This document shows, in pieces, positions 40,181 through 52,785 of a stretch of DNA of 64,000 bases. The translations under genes and the position numbers were made by a program. The notes beneath the pieces are model-generated. The model did no database searches. It worked only from the letters and a program-made list of their open reading frames with translations, and was not told the origin of the DNA. The number at the start of each line of letters is the position of its first letter. Position 1 is the stretch's first letter. Location of the stretch: contig OY723248.1 of NCBI GenBank assembly GCA_963210315.1, positions 698,727 to 762,726 on the forward strand. Direction: 5' to 3'. This DNA is from Rhynchopus euleeides. Taxonomy: Eukaryota; Euglenozoa; Diplonemea; Diplonemida; Diplonemidae.

Positions 40181-43000
40181 TCCAACAAAAGAAACACACA
40201 GGAGGGCCTTCGCTCCGTTGAACATTTGTTGAAAAGTGCGGTACCCTAGTGTGTTCTCAGTCACACACATTCACGTTTTTTTCCCACTTTGGAGCGTATT
40301 GGGGCTTGGGTTCGCGAGGCGACATCGCGCAGTGTTCCCCGAAGGGCCACAACGGGAGGACGGAGCCCGCTATAAATAAAGGGCTTTACTTTCCCCACAC
40401 TATAGAGCGAAGCCCCTGCGGAGCCCTACACCCCTGCCTTCCCTGAGACTCCCTCCTAGATTTTCCACCAAAAAAAGAAAGTGGGACCGGCACCCGAGAG
40501 AAGAGATCTCGGGGCAGATAGCACCGCTGTGTCGCACTGAGCTAGTCGCCTTCTTCGGAACGAATCACTGGCTTGCAAAAAAAAAAGAAAACAAAGAAAT
40601 GGGCATAGAGTTTGGTTGGTGCATGGGGGGCACGAGGTGAATATTGAGAGTCGAATCAACAGAACGAATATTTTGCTCCAGAAAAATAAAATCAAAAAAA
40701 TGTGAGGATGTTGGCGAACGATGGCAGGGGGGGCGGGGGGTGTGGGGCGGCGTTGCGTCGCGGCACGGCGTGAGGGTGGGGGTGGGTGGGGGATGAGAGG
40801 CAAGGGAGTAGAAACGTTGGGGCATATTGGCCCCCCACCAACACTCCCTGGCCCCCTCTCTCTCTCTCTTTCTGCCCAAAGATACCCCTTCCACCCCGAA
40901 AATGCGCCAGGATTCGTTTCAATGATACTTCCTTTTCTCGAGCAGGGAGAGTCAGGGGGTAGTGGTGGGGCAAGAGTGTATGTCATGTGTGCGTGTGTGT
41001 GTGTGTGATTCTTTTATCGTGGAAAAAAAGAGATCGCACGCCCCCACACCCACCCCCATTTCAACACAGCCACAGTTCGGTGCATACAATGAGTGCTGGG
41101 GCAATTACAACGGCAGCAACAACAACCCCCCCCCCCCCACCGCAAGGCACTGCAACAATCACAGAAAAGGGAGATGAAGAAGAAGCGAGCGAAGCAGTGG
41201 GTCGCACGTCGATCACGAAGCAGAACACCCTACACCCCACCCCACCCTATAGAGCTGGCTGCGCACGCCCTGTCAACGTTGTATGTGTGTGTGTGGGAGG
41301 TGGGGCGTGGGAGGGGCGGGAGCTTGCCTTTGGGAGAGGGTGATGAAAATTGCTATTTTTCCCCCCCCCCGCCACGCACCCTTGGCTGGCGAAGCTGCCA
41401 AGGGGGAACACACACACGACCCACCTTTCTTACCCCTCCCCCCTTAGCAGTGGGCGGCAGGGGCACAGGTGGAAGGCACTGCCGTCTAGTACGACATCCG
41501 TTTGTAACTGGTTTCGAAACTCACACATGAATTATCTGCTGCAGCAGTATACGACGCACCACACTTCCAAAGATACATACACACGCACACACGAAGATTG
41601 TTTGCAAAGCTGCAGCAGTGTGGAAACGCAACGGTCACCTTCTGTTCCTGATGCGATCTCGACTGCCAACACACACGCGCGTAGATTTGTTTCCAGCAGT
41701 GCAGAACGCATCTTGCTACGCTCACCCCCCCCCCCCACCCCTGTTCTGCGAAGACGCAAATCTTGCGGTTTGGGCAACTTAGGAGGAGGGGCACCGGTTG
41801 GAAAAAAAAACACCCCGCCCAAAACCCGCATCGCGTTGTAAAATAGCTAAACTAAAGGAGGTAACACACACCACACGAATGGATTATCACACGCCTCATT
41901 CCGTTGCACGGGTGGGGGGGGGGGGGAGAAAGGCTGCAGCACAGGACAGCCCGGGAAGAAGACTGGGGAAGGGGGTGGCAAACTAAAAGAAGGTGGACAT
42001 GGGGAGGGGTGTGGGTGGCTGGGTGGGTGGGAGGCCACCGACTTGAGAAATCGGGGCACCCCCTCCCCTCCCCTCGAACAAGTGGGTGGGGTGTGGAGTC
42101 GGCAACTTTCAAATGGGGCTGATTTATTGGATCGCCACGCCGGGCAGCTGTAAAGAACAACTCCCGCGTGACCTGAAATTTTCGTCGAGCGCACTCTTGT
42201 GTGTTGAGGGCCGCGAAGGCCCTCTGTGAAGAGTGTATAAGGTGATAACCTCAAACAAGGCTTCAGTCGCACGATTTCATCAGCTACTTCGCGGTGTCGC
42301 CTCGCTTCACTCTCGCCAGGGGCGGTCCAATCTGGGGCATCCCTAACAAATAAGGAAGATGTGGCAGGCACACCACCACCACCACCCCACGACAACAGCG
42401 ACGTTGTTTCTGAATTCTAGTTCTGGTAACCAGCGTTTTGGACATACAAAACATAACTCACACCCCCCACCCACCCATCCATCCATCCACCCAACCCTGA
42501 AACACTTAATATTCGGTGCTCCTCGGAACAAAAACTGAACGGTGTGATATTGCATGCCCCTAAGGGTCACGGCCCCAAGCACGACCGATCGATCGTCCGT
42601 CGGAGGCCTGCACGGCTGTTGAATACGACCTGTCAGCACACCATCCCGATGGGGCTGCAGAAAAGTATGCAGCATCCCACATAGGATGGCACACTCACAC
42701 GCGAAGATGGATTGGAGTGTAGAGTATACCGAGCACATCTACTGTCGAATCTTTTTGGATCAGCGGAGAACGCAGCCGAAACACCCCACTGCTCTTGACG
42801 CAACCTCTACTGAACACACACACCCCGAAGCGATGAGACCGCCCTCTGTGGCATTCCCAAGATGCGGCGATGTGCTGCGCTGCGGCAACAAGGAGCTACA
42901 GCACGCAGTGCGCAGTGCTGTCATGTGACACGCATGGCCAGGCATCACCGTTGGGGACACCACCACCTGGCACACACTGGCCAAAACCCTCTCATTCGGG
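40040..43000. other. Intergenic region, no gene supported
   Basis: It begins with a dispersed repeat (about 40040-40180, related to 51090-51220), followed by a structured segment at 40455-40580 whose minus strand has a 7-bp stem-loop and ends in a T run. The rest is low-complexity sequence with C and G runs, and a short repeat at 42259-42302 shared with 51848-51881. Confidence 0.55.
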
Positions 43001-46000
43001 TTACACCTGTGCGGTTGGCACACCCCAGATGCGTTCGTCTCCGACTTCGCCCTCGAGCGCCTCTTTGAGGCCCTTCCCGAAGGAGAGGACGCAGATGCCC
43101 AGGGAGATGAACATGAACACCTTGATGGTGAGTGCGGCGATGATTGTGTAGACCGTTGCGTGGAAGGCGGTGTGCAGCCTGGCGCGGAGCTCTGAGTCGG
43201 GCTCGATGGAGAGGGTCCAGATCATGTAGACCTGCACCCCGAACAGCCCCAGCACCAGCAGCACGAAGAAGATCAGCTCGCGGCGCTGCTCGCGGATCGT
43301 CCAGTTCACCGCGAAGTGGTAGAGAGCAACTGCTGCCACACACGTCAGGCTCATCAGCACCCACTGCCAGGTCTCGTGGATGTACCAGAAGGAGGCAATG
43401 ATGGCCGATAGCACGATGAACAGCAGGTCCGTTCTCGCAAGCGCTGCGAATATCTGGAGCTTCTTGTACATCTTCACCAAGTGGGGCCCACCCCCAACAC
43501 GGTAGAACACCAGGCGGTTGAAGTTGGGCCAGATCAACAGAGACACCCCGAGGTAGAACAGCTCGTAGATGATCTCGATGATGGGCGGTCCTATGACAGA
43601 GAATACGACCGCGTGATCCTCCAGGTAGTTGAACATGTTGTACATATACCGCACAGCGAGGACCACAGTGAGTAGGTTGAAGAACACTAACATCACTATA
43701 TTCTCGTAGAACAGGGCGTATATACCGAGGATGGTCTGGAAGGCACTGCCAGTCATGATCATGACGGAGATGAAGTAGCGGAACCTCTGCTCGTTGTACT
43801 CATCCTCTGCAGTGCAGTTGTTGCAGGGGAGCTGCGCGAACACGATGGCGAATGGGATGACAAGGGCCAGGTGGATGTGGCACACCACGACCAGAATCTT
43901 CTGCAGGGTGGCGTACTCCCGCTTGTCGAGCGACCTCCAGTACTTCTTGTACCAACCCGCCAGGTACAGCGGGCCGCTGGAGAGGAACTTGTAGGCACCC
44001 TTGGCAGGCTGGGCCACCTTCACCGCAAGGTCCCGCATCTCCTGCGTGATAATGACCGGGATGTAGTCGTGCTCCTCCCCGGTGAGACCGGTGGCGGCGG
44101 TGACAGCCTCGCTGTGCGAGTCATCCAGCACAGCGTACTCCCCACTCCCCGTGACGCGCCGGGCGGCGCCGCCCGGCTTCCTCTGGTGCTGGATCTGCGT
44201 GGCGTGCACCGCACCCGACGCCTCCTCCTCCTCCCGGCGCTGCTGCTGCTGCTGCTGCTGCTCACGCATCTGCCTCTTGAGGCCCGCCCACATATCAGCA
44301 TCAGACGTGTTGACCCCCTCAACAGGCACGGGGTCCTTCGCCGTCGCTGCAACATCATGCCCCAGCGACACGGAACGGTGCATCGACGACGCGCGCGACT
44401 TGCTCGCCGCTTGGGAAACAGACGCGACGGAAACAGCAGACTGCGACCTGGGCCTCGACGAATGGTTCCCAGACAGGCGCGGCGACCTGGGGGGGCACGG
44501 CGGGGGCGACACCGCAGGATGCTTCCGCGGCTTGACCAGCTTGTGGTTGGGCTCCAGGAGCGGGGGTGCAGACGACGACACTGCCGACTCCACCGTGGCA
44601 TTCAGGTCCTGGACAGGCTCCACGTAGATGACCTCCATTGCATCCACATCCCGCCCAGACTGGTGCGAGCCCCCCTCCGGCAGACGCGACGATGTCGACC
44701 TGCGGCGGATAGGCTGGATTGCCGAATGCACAGGGCTGTCGTGGTCCATCGTGGCAGGGCGCAGCACTTCGGCAGAGGACCTGCGGGAGATGGTGTTCAG
44801 CGTCTCTTGGCTGATGTGCTCCTGCGGGTCAGCAATGGCCTCGTCCTGTGCAGACTTCTCAGGCAGCGATGCCTGCCACTGGTCGAGGATGTCGCGTGGG
44901 GAAGAGGATGCTACGCCGTGGAGCCCCGTCTGCGTGATGCCGATGGGCGACTGGCGGTGCCCGTAGTTCGGCGGGGCGTGGCTCGGGGAGTGCCCCAGCA
45001 GCGGTGTCGACTCGCGGCGCTCCCTCGGCGTGTCCTCCGGCAGCTGTGCCGTCTCCGGGTCGACCGCGGCCCGCTTCTTCTTCCTCCGCACCCGCCGCAC
45101 CACGCGGCGCCTGCCCTTCGACGACACAGAGGTGTGGCTCGTGCTGCCATCGTCGCTGCCCAGTTCCCTGGGGGCCTGGCTCCCAGACTTCCGCCGCTTT
45201 AGCGTGAACACGCGATCTTGGTATCTGCGGTTAGGGGGGTGAGGTGTACAAACATGCTGGCGGTGGGGAGCATCTCAAGGGGCAGAGTGTGTTCAACGCT
45301 GGCTCTAAAATGGCTGGCGTGTGTGCGCAGCGTACCTTTCGAGCATCTCCTCAAGAAGTTCGCGGTCAGCCTTGCTGACGCGACGTCCGTCCAGCGTAAT
45401 GCTGCGGGAGAACATCGACCGAATCACTGGCCCGTAGTCCTGTGCCGAGATGGAAGGGGGTAGTATGTATCCCTCAAGGAGGAAGGTGCGCATGGGGTTG
45501 GACAAAAGCACGGCAAGGAGCTAGCCCAATAACAGGCCTGGCTTTGAAAACAGGGGAGAGGTGGTGTCATTTGGGCCTGAGGCGCGCAACCTCAGGCACT
45601 GTTGGTCCTGGGAATGGTTTCTCCCTCCCTCTATCTATCTGTATCGCTCCCTCATACCTGCTTGGCAATCATGCGCTTCAGAGGGTTTCCATCGAGATGG
45701 ATCACTTCGAGGTTCGATGCCGACAGCGACAGCGCAAAGATATCACGCCAGTCCGTCAGGCTGTTGTTGGAGAGGTCCACGGTGACAAGGTTGGTCAGCG
45801 TGTCGAAGTCGATCTCCGGAACCTGGTTCGACGCAAGGTTCAGAGATGTCAAGTTGCGCAGCTCCGTAAGGGGCCTCGTGCACCCGATGTTGTTGCTCCT
45901 CACTGAGAGCATCACCAAGTTCCGCAGCGGGCGCAGCATCTCCAGCGACTGCAGCTCGTTGAAGTCCAACACAAGGGTCTTCAGGCGCCGCAGCTGCTGG

Positions 46001-47184
46001 AACTCTTCGGGAAGGACCTTCAGCAAGTTGTGCGACAGATCCAGCGTGTGCAGGTTCACCCACCGCTGCGAGAGGGGGATCGCATGGGTCAGCGATGCCG
46101 TCGCCGACGCTGTCACAAACGCGGTGCGGCTTGCCTTGCGCAGGGGGGAGTGCTCACCAGGAACCCTCAACGCCTCCGCCAGGTCGCTGTCCTGGATGAA
46201 GGAGTTGATGCGCATCGACTCCAGGGAGTGCGACATGAAGTAGATCCCGCCGAAGTGCAGCCCTTCGCACTGGCGGATGTAGAGGTTACGCGTGTTGACG
46301 TACCAATGGATCGCCCCAACACAGGAGTCGATCTGCAAGCTCTCTACGATGCTACCGCCATCCACATTGTCGATCTCGACGTAACGCAGGCTGAGCGTTG
46401 TCACAGAGGGAAAGATTGTCAGATCCAGATTCAGCACCGCTTCGACAGCACCGCAGTCAGCAGCACCGGAGGTGAGACGCAGGGTTCCAATCTTGAGGAA
46501 GTAACGCAGGAGGCGTGCCCACTTCTTGCGCTCCTTCAGCTCCGGGGGATCCCTGGAGAAGCGTGTCGAGAGAGACTTCGATTTGTCCTGCTCGTCCATC
46601 TCTGCGATGAAGCAGTTGATCTCCTCGACGCCGCGGGGAAACTTCTGCCGGATGAACCGTGCCATGCCGACCGTCAGCTCCAACGGGCGTGCCTCCCCAA
46701 TCCGGTCCAACAGCCTGCCGCAGTCGTCTGCCTTGTCGAGGAGAGCCGCGTTGTTCATCACAGCAAAGCAGTTGCTGTACAGCACGCTGAACCAGTTCAT
46801 GAACTCCTCTTCGTTCTTCACCCGGAAGGTCATGACTGTCTCAGACCCATTGCCCGTCGCGTTGCGCAGGCCCAGGACGAAGCTGTAGGAGCCCTTCGCC
46901 TTGTTGTGGTCCAGGATGCTGACGGAGTGCATCACATATTTCGGGTCGAAGACATCGGGGATGTTGTGGTGGTGTATCGACACCTTGCGCCCCTCAACCC
47001 ACACGTAGGTCCTCCTCGAGTCGGCGAGGATCGCGGTGACACGGGTGAGCCACCCCTGGTAGTTCTGGGGCCGGATCTCAGACCCGGGCTCGCTCATGCC
47101 CTTGCATGCTGTCTCGAAGCGCTTGACGCTCTCGCGCCGCTCACGCGTCAGCCCCTCACGGAGGCTCTGCGTCGAGTTGAGCAT
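43001..47184 (-). CDS. PH-like–LRR–polytopic membrane fusion protein (3 exons, 1,284 aa)
   Basis: Exon 1 is 47184-45658 (509 codons), exon 2 is 45439-45336 and exon 3 is 45224-43001. Introns of 218 nt (GTATGA to CACAG) and 111 nt (GTACGC to CGCAG) join the frames exactly, the second splitting an Arg codon. Residues about 45-140 look like a PH domain (YVWVEGRKVSIHHH, TFRVKNEEEFMNWFSVLY). Leucine-rich repeats fill about 330-505 (LHTLDLSHNLLKVLPEEF, LVMLSVRSNNIG, LTSLNLASNQVPEI). A basic, Ser/Pro-rich disordered linker with a Gln run follows to about 950. About eight hydrophobic helices then span 980-1250 (LVVVCHIHLALVIPFAIVF, LIFFVLLVLGLFGV). Exon 3 has no ATG at its start, supporting splicing onto the LRR part. 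I do not recognise the membrane domain; a receptor or scaffold role is speculative. A GTGTAA just at the stop could alternatively be a donor. Confidence 0.75.
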
Positions 47185-50100
47185 AGCGCCGCCACGCCGC
47201 AGGGGGGCGGCTCACGGCACCCGCCGTGCTCGAAGGCGAGTGGACTACCCAGGGCAGTCGCTGTGTACTGCTGGCAGTGGAGTGGTGGTTGGGAGACAGG
47301 GTGTGTGTGGGGAGGGGGTGTGGGGGTGATGATGGCAGGCTTCAATGCAGAAGCGGTTGCACCGCGGGAGAGAGGGGTGGGGAGGGGCGGGCTCTGTTCC
47401 ATGGGGGCAGTCTAAGGGGCAAGTGTCGTCACCTCCACGGTGGAATCCGGGTAACGATGACGGCTTGCGTGGGGTCGTTGAGCAGACGGTGCCGTTGGGT
47501 CACAGCGGGTGGGCCATGCAAATGGTTATCGTGCCAAAGCCGAACGCAAGGAATATAGTCGATGGTTGAAGTGCGACAAGGGCAAGCGTAAAAGAAGGCC
47601 AAGCCTTTGTGTGTGTGTGTGTGTGAACTAGCGGAGTTGCCAGTGTTGGTGGTGGGGTTGATAGTAGCAGGTGTTGTCTCACTCGGCGAGCTCCAACCCC
47701 ACGTCACAGAGCAGGCAGCGGAGGAGTCAGAGGCAGCGTAGGATCGGCATGGGCACCCATAGATGAGTATGTGCTTCAAAAATGCGTCCCAATGTGACTC
47801 CGCGACAGGACTGCGCCGGTTGAGTGAGACGATCACGGTGCCTAACGACAGGCGTTCGCATCATGGCCAACGCACATCAAAAGAATCGCACAGGCATACT
47901 CACAGTTGCCCCAGTCAATTCCTGTGTTCCATGCACAACCATCAATCAGTGCACGCATCGACTGCATCTCACCCAAAGTGTGCCGAAAAGTATCATATGT
48001 GATCTACATCATATGTGTTAGTGAAGAACCTGAGCACCTGCTGTACACTCGCAAGTCTGCGGGTGTTCCATTGCAGAAGGACTGCACATCGTTCAGGAAA
48101 CCACAAGCCCGCCCGACTGGCAGCACGTCGCTTCCAACGGCGTGTCCAAGGCCAGCTGGCCACTGCCCCTGTGGCATGATGACACACACATCTGCACTCT
48201 GTCCATGTTCTGTGTGGACGCCTTGGCCTGTACGGAGGGTGCCCACCCAGCCACAAGAAAGCAGGTGGCACCGCAATGGCAACATGCTCAGGGGAGGAAA
48301 GGGCGGGGCCTTCAGTCTATTGCCGAGTGCTCAGTGCGTCCCCACAACACAGCCATACCCAACGCACGCCGTTCCATCGGCTGCGACACGGCTGAAGGGG
48401 CATCCATATGTCAAGGTGTGCACCCGTTGCGTGTGGGCTTCGTTGGTACCAAATGAAACCTCCCCCCTTCCCACAACACCTGGCCCGCTTTAGGCCATGC
48501 GCACCACACGCCCCATAAGATATGTGTTGCATCGGTGCAGACGATCGACCTGCGAGCACCCTGCCGGGCTTTTAATTGAGTGACAACACGAAGGGGATGC
48601 GGTACTATTGCACCAACCCCTCTGCCTCTGCACCTCCACGCGGGCAGATCAAGAAGCTGGATGGCAGCCTAAAGAACGAACAGAGGGCAAGGCCCGTAAC
48701 GCGTGGCCTATGGGGCGGTTCAGCACTGCACTGCACTGCTCTGTGTTCGCTAGGGAATCTGTTCTACAGCAGGCTTGATACCTGCGCATGCACGTCGAGA
48801 AGCTTATTTGGTGGCTGCAGGGCCCAGGGCAAATACCCTGGGGGGGAGAAGAATTCCAAAAGAAGATAAAGCAGCTCACTCTCGAGACACACACATACAC
48901 ACGGGCGATCATAACGGTGTAGACACTGACCCACCCACCCACCCACCCCCCTGCCGTCACCTCACCAGGCTTGTGTAGCCCATCGACTTCCCATAAACCC
49001 CCCCCCCACATCACCGCCACCACTTTTCTGTCGGTTGGGGCTGTGCCAGTTCGGCCAGCTCGCCGTGAGGCCGTGCAAGGCAGCAGCATGCAGCGCACGC
49101 TCATCCCACCACGTGTGACGACCCTCATGCCATGGGGTCCTCTCGTGTAGGCTAGACGTCGGGAAGAGCCTCATTCGCTGCATGCGCGGCAGAGATGCAA
49201 GAGATGCAGTAGATGCAGGCAGATTCAATACAGTACTGTTTCTGTGCGCGGTGCAGCAGGGGCACAGAGGAGGATCGAACAGGCAGAGCATGCTGAGTTT
49301 CGAACAACCCGCACTGTCGATGTCTGGCCCCGTGCACCCTGACAGGTAGGCACAATACTTCTTGCGCATACCCAGCACAGACCTATGGGCAGTGTGCCTG
49401 GGTACACCGCCAAACAGAACACACGGGGGGGTCTTCGCGAGCGGATTTCAGCGAAGTTTTGGGCGGTTTTCACCTATAATAAATAGGAGGAAACTTCACC
49501 AAAAAAAAACGCACTTGAGGCTGGAGCGGGGCGGGGTGCCTCGAAGAAGGGCCTGATGCACAACCGGAAAAAAAGCGGGTGCGGCATATCATCTGCTCTT
49601 TTCGGCGATTTTTTTTAACGCGAAAAAATCACATGGCGCCACACTCGAAAAATGAATAGGATGAGCAGCCGTTGCTTTGGATCTCCCGAGTTCTTCATCC
49701 CAGCCTCAGAAGCTGGGCCCCGCAGGCACATCAGATCCCGAGGGGGGGTGTGGGGGGGTGCGGCTGTATTTCGCGCTCATTTTGTTTTGGGACCTTCCGG
49801 ACTCCCCGAGTCAGAACAACGGGAAGAGCCCGGAAGATGCGGGGGCAGAATCAGCAGCGTTACGTCACCCCTCCTGAGACGACTCTCAAGAATCTCACGA
49901 AAAAGGGGGTGGGGGTTCAACACAAGCGTGGATACCCCCTCGTGGTTTGAAAAAGTTGACAAAACAGAACGACTCGCTAACCCAGGTCCCCTTGTGGCTT
50001 CTTGCACCGAACAGGAGACGGATGTGAGTGAGGGGCACAGAATGGGGGGTGGGTGGGTTCAGGGGTAGGTGGGATCAGGGTGGGATGGGAGGGCAGCGGA

Positions 50101-52785
50101 GGTTTGGGAGGTCTGGTGCAGTGGGGTGGGGTGGGGGGTGTTGTTGTTCGTGTGCCAAAGCCTGAAATCCCCACTCCCCACTCTCCTTCTTTGGCGCTGG
50201 CAGGAGCCCCGTTGTGGCGAAAATGTGCACCAGACTTCGACCAAACACTACCGCCGACACAATTCAAGACACATCATTTTGCGGAAGTGCTGAAGGGGCA
50301 CTTTGGCAGAGAGCAGAACAGTGACTCCTCCGAGGAAATGGGCACGTGGCTGACAAGGACCTGCCTGATTCCGTGAAAACCAGGCAAGAGATTACCTTGA
50401 AACTACCTTTCGTATCCCATTTGGCCCATTGGATGATCCTCGCGTTTTGTACATTACCCCCGTGACTTCTCTGTGTACACACACACATACCCCACAGCAG
50501 TATTATCGGGTGACTCTGACTGCGTCATGGTCACAGCAGGGAGGAAGGCTACATTGACAGATCGTCTTTCCGCTTTCCACGCACTCCGAAGGGGCTGGCG
50601 TACCATCGGAATGGACGCCGAGATTCACCTGGAGTGATAGGAGGCGCGTCGGAAGGAACCAAATGGGTGGGTGAAGGGAGGGGGGGGGGAGGATCCCAAT
50701 GAGTATTTACATATACGAAGCGTACCAGAAAGTGAGGCGCCTTTGTGTTTTAAAAGAAGCCACGCTGCCTTCATAAAGGCTTTGGTGTTGCGTTGCTACA
50801 AAATATGAGTAGGGCCTCGCAAGATCCAGCAAAGGCACGGTAGTGTCTCCAGGTGGCTACCCCACCTAGTGCTGCACGCACTATTAAGAACTGTGGTGCA
50901 AAGCTGAAGGAATGCAAAGCTGAAGGAACGAAAAGAGCCGAAGGGTACTCGCTGATCGCAAGAACACCCACACCTGCTGCATGGTGACGTTGTGCAAGGG
51001 TTTGCACGGGCACAGTTTCCTGCGTTGTGAGCACGGCTCTCAGAATACAATTGGGTTCGTGCAGGATCATCGATGGAGAATACAAAAGGTAAAACCTTTG
51101 CGTCTGCAAATCAGGAAGGGGAGAGAAGAACCAGCGGGTATTCGTCGATGCGAGAACACCCCACACGCCTGCTGCGGGTGTGGTGTGTCCTGCATGATCT
51201 GCATAGCAAAGGTTCCTGCGGTTTCCTGCGATTCCAAACGAGAAAAGGATGATCGTCATTGATGTCACGAAACACACAGATTTGTAGCCTCGTGCAATGA
51301 AGGAGAAAATGTAACGCGGATTCAGCAGGTCCGATTGAGTGTCTGGCACGCGCAGTGCCGATACTGCAGAGCCACATCTCATCCCACCACACAAAATACT
51401 TTCCACCCCATATGTAGTGCCATGTGTCGAGGGCGTTCTATTTCCTGCGCATGAGACTGTGATAGCAGGCACTCACCAGTCCCCTTGTCGGACGGTGGGG
51501 CATTGCCACCTGACAGGCGCCTTTTTGGGAGAAAATCCTATTCATTTCGTGTCGAAACACCTGGTCCAGCAGCTGTATGCAACAGATACAGACTACTTTT
51601 TGTTGAACGCAAATAATCAGTGCGGCAGGAGAATCAAGAGAGAAGGGGAGCAACGACAGTTGGTGGTCATCGAACGCTGACCACCCCCACAGCGTGCCGT
51701 GGCGTGTGTTCGCAAGGATCCGCACGGTGAAAATTCTCCTGAGTTGGGCGATGCCGAACCGGCAAAATCGTACTCCTTTCGCTATAATAAGAGAAAACTG
51801 CCCAGCAACTGCAAAAAGGCAGATCACGTGCATGTGATCCTTATAAAGCTTCAGTCGTACGATTTCCTTCGTTACTTCGCGAATTCGCTATGCTTCGTCG
51901 CTCGTAACTGGTAAAAAAATATCAACATCTGTCACTCTCCACCTGTCTTCATTTTTAATGCGTTGACGCTTCCACAACTCGCAACACACCTGCAGGGTGT
52001 GGTTGTGGATCACGGTCGGATGACCACACTGTCGCAAGGTACACTGTGAGGTCCAGCCTTTGGGGCTGGAATGGAATAGGGGGTCAACTATCGGGTGCCA
52101 CGCCCGATTTTCGGGCGTGCCCCTGTGTGACTTTCTCGTGTAAAAAGACAGTCAAGCGGATTTGGCACACCCACTCTTTCGGGTGTTTGCAGTGCCATCC
52201 TCGAGTCTCCTCCAACTCCAGCCCCAGAGGATGCACCTTGCAGTGTAGTTTGTTTGTGCGCCAAACCCGGACAAGGTAGATTGTGGTTGTCACCCAAAGC
52301 GCTGCCAACTGTCTTTTTGAAATAATAAAAGGTTAGCAGCAACCGCTCTCAGCCTATTGTGTTTGTTTCTGACGTGATTTTTTTGGCACTTCTACGACAA
52401 AACCCTGCAATGCTGATCATGCCCTGAGCCTGATGAAGGGTGAGGTTGTGTATAGAGTGGTTGGTTTGCTAGCTGTGGTGATGTGACCTTCTGCGACACA
52501 CGACGGGTGCGAAAAGAAACAAAACAGGGCAGATGGAAAATTGGACCGGCAAAACATCAGCAAATGCACACGGGGAATACTTACCCCGACCCCACCCCCC
52601 CCCCCCCCACCGAAACCCCGGGATTCAATTGAGATGATCTCCCATCCCTCGACAACGTGTTGCAGCGTGACCCAACAGGAATGCAAAGAAGAACCGCGTG
52701 TGACAGGGAGCGAGCTAAGCGGGGGGGCAGACATCTTCAGCCCTACCCCACCCGGCTGTCAGGCGGCATTCATCCTTCCTGTCAT
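47185..52785. other. Long intergenic region, no gene supported
   Basis: Neither strand shows a frame resembling a known protein. It contains dispersed-repeat copies at about 50925-51025 and 51090-51220, a short repeat at 51848-51881, a 9-bp perfect hairpin at 52096-52116 (CACGCCCGA...TCGGGCGTG) and a 14-C run at 52595-52608. Gene density drops here compared with 1-26 kb. Confidence 0.55.
51090..51220. repeat. Dispersed repeat, copy 2
   Basis: Same-orientation relative of 40040-40180, with a few indels, followed by a short tandem GGTTCCTGCGGTTTCCTGCG. Confidence 0.75.

Noticed and set aside
42259-42302. C/D snoRNA or hammerhead ribozyme on the minus strand (CTGATGA...CTGA)
   Set aside because: Only about 8 nt separate the boxes, and the related copy at 51848 lacks CTGATGA; no CGAAA core for a hammerhead.
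46030-47415. 461-residue plus-strand frame
   Set aside because: Antisense of the PH-LRR exon, no recognisable domain.
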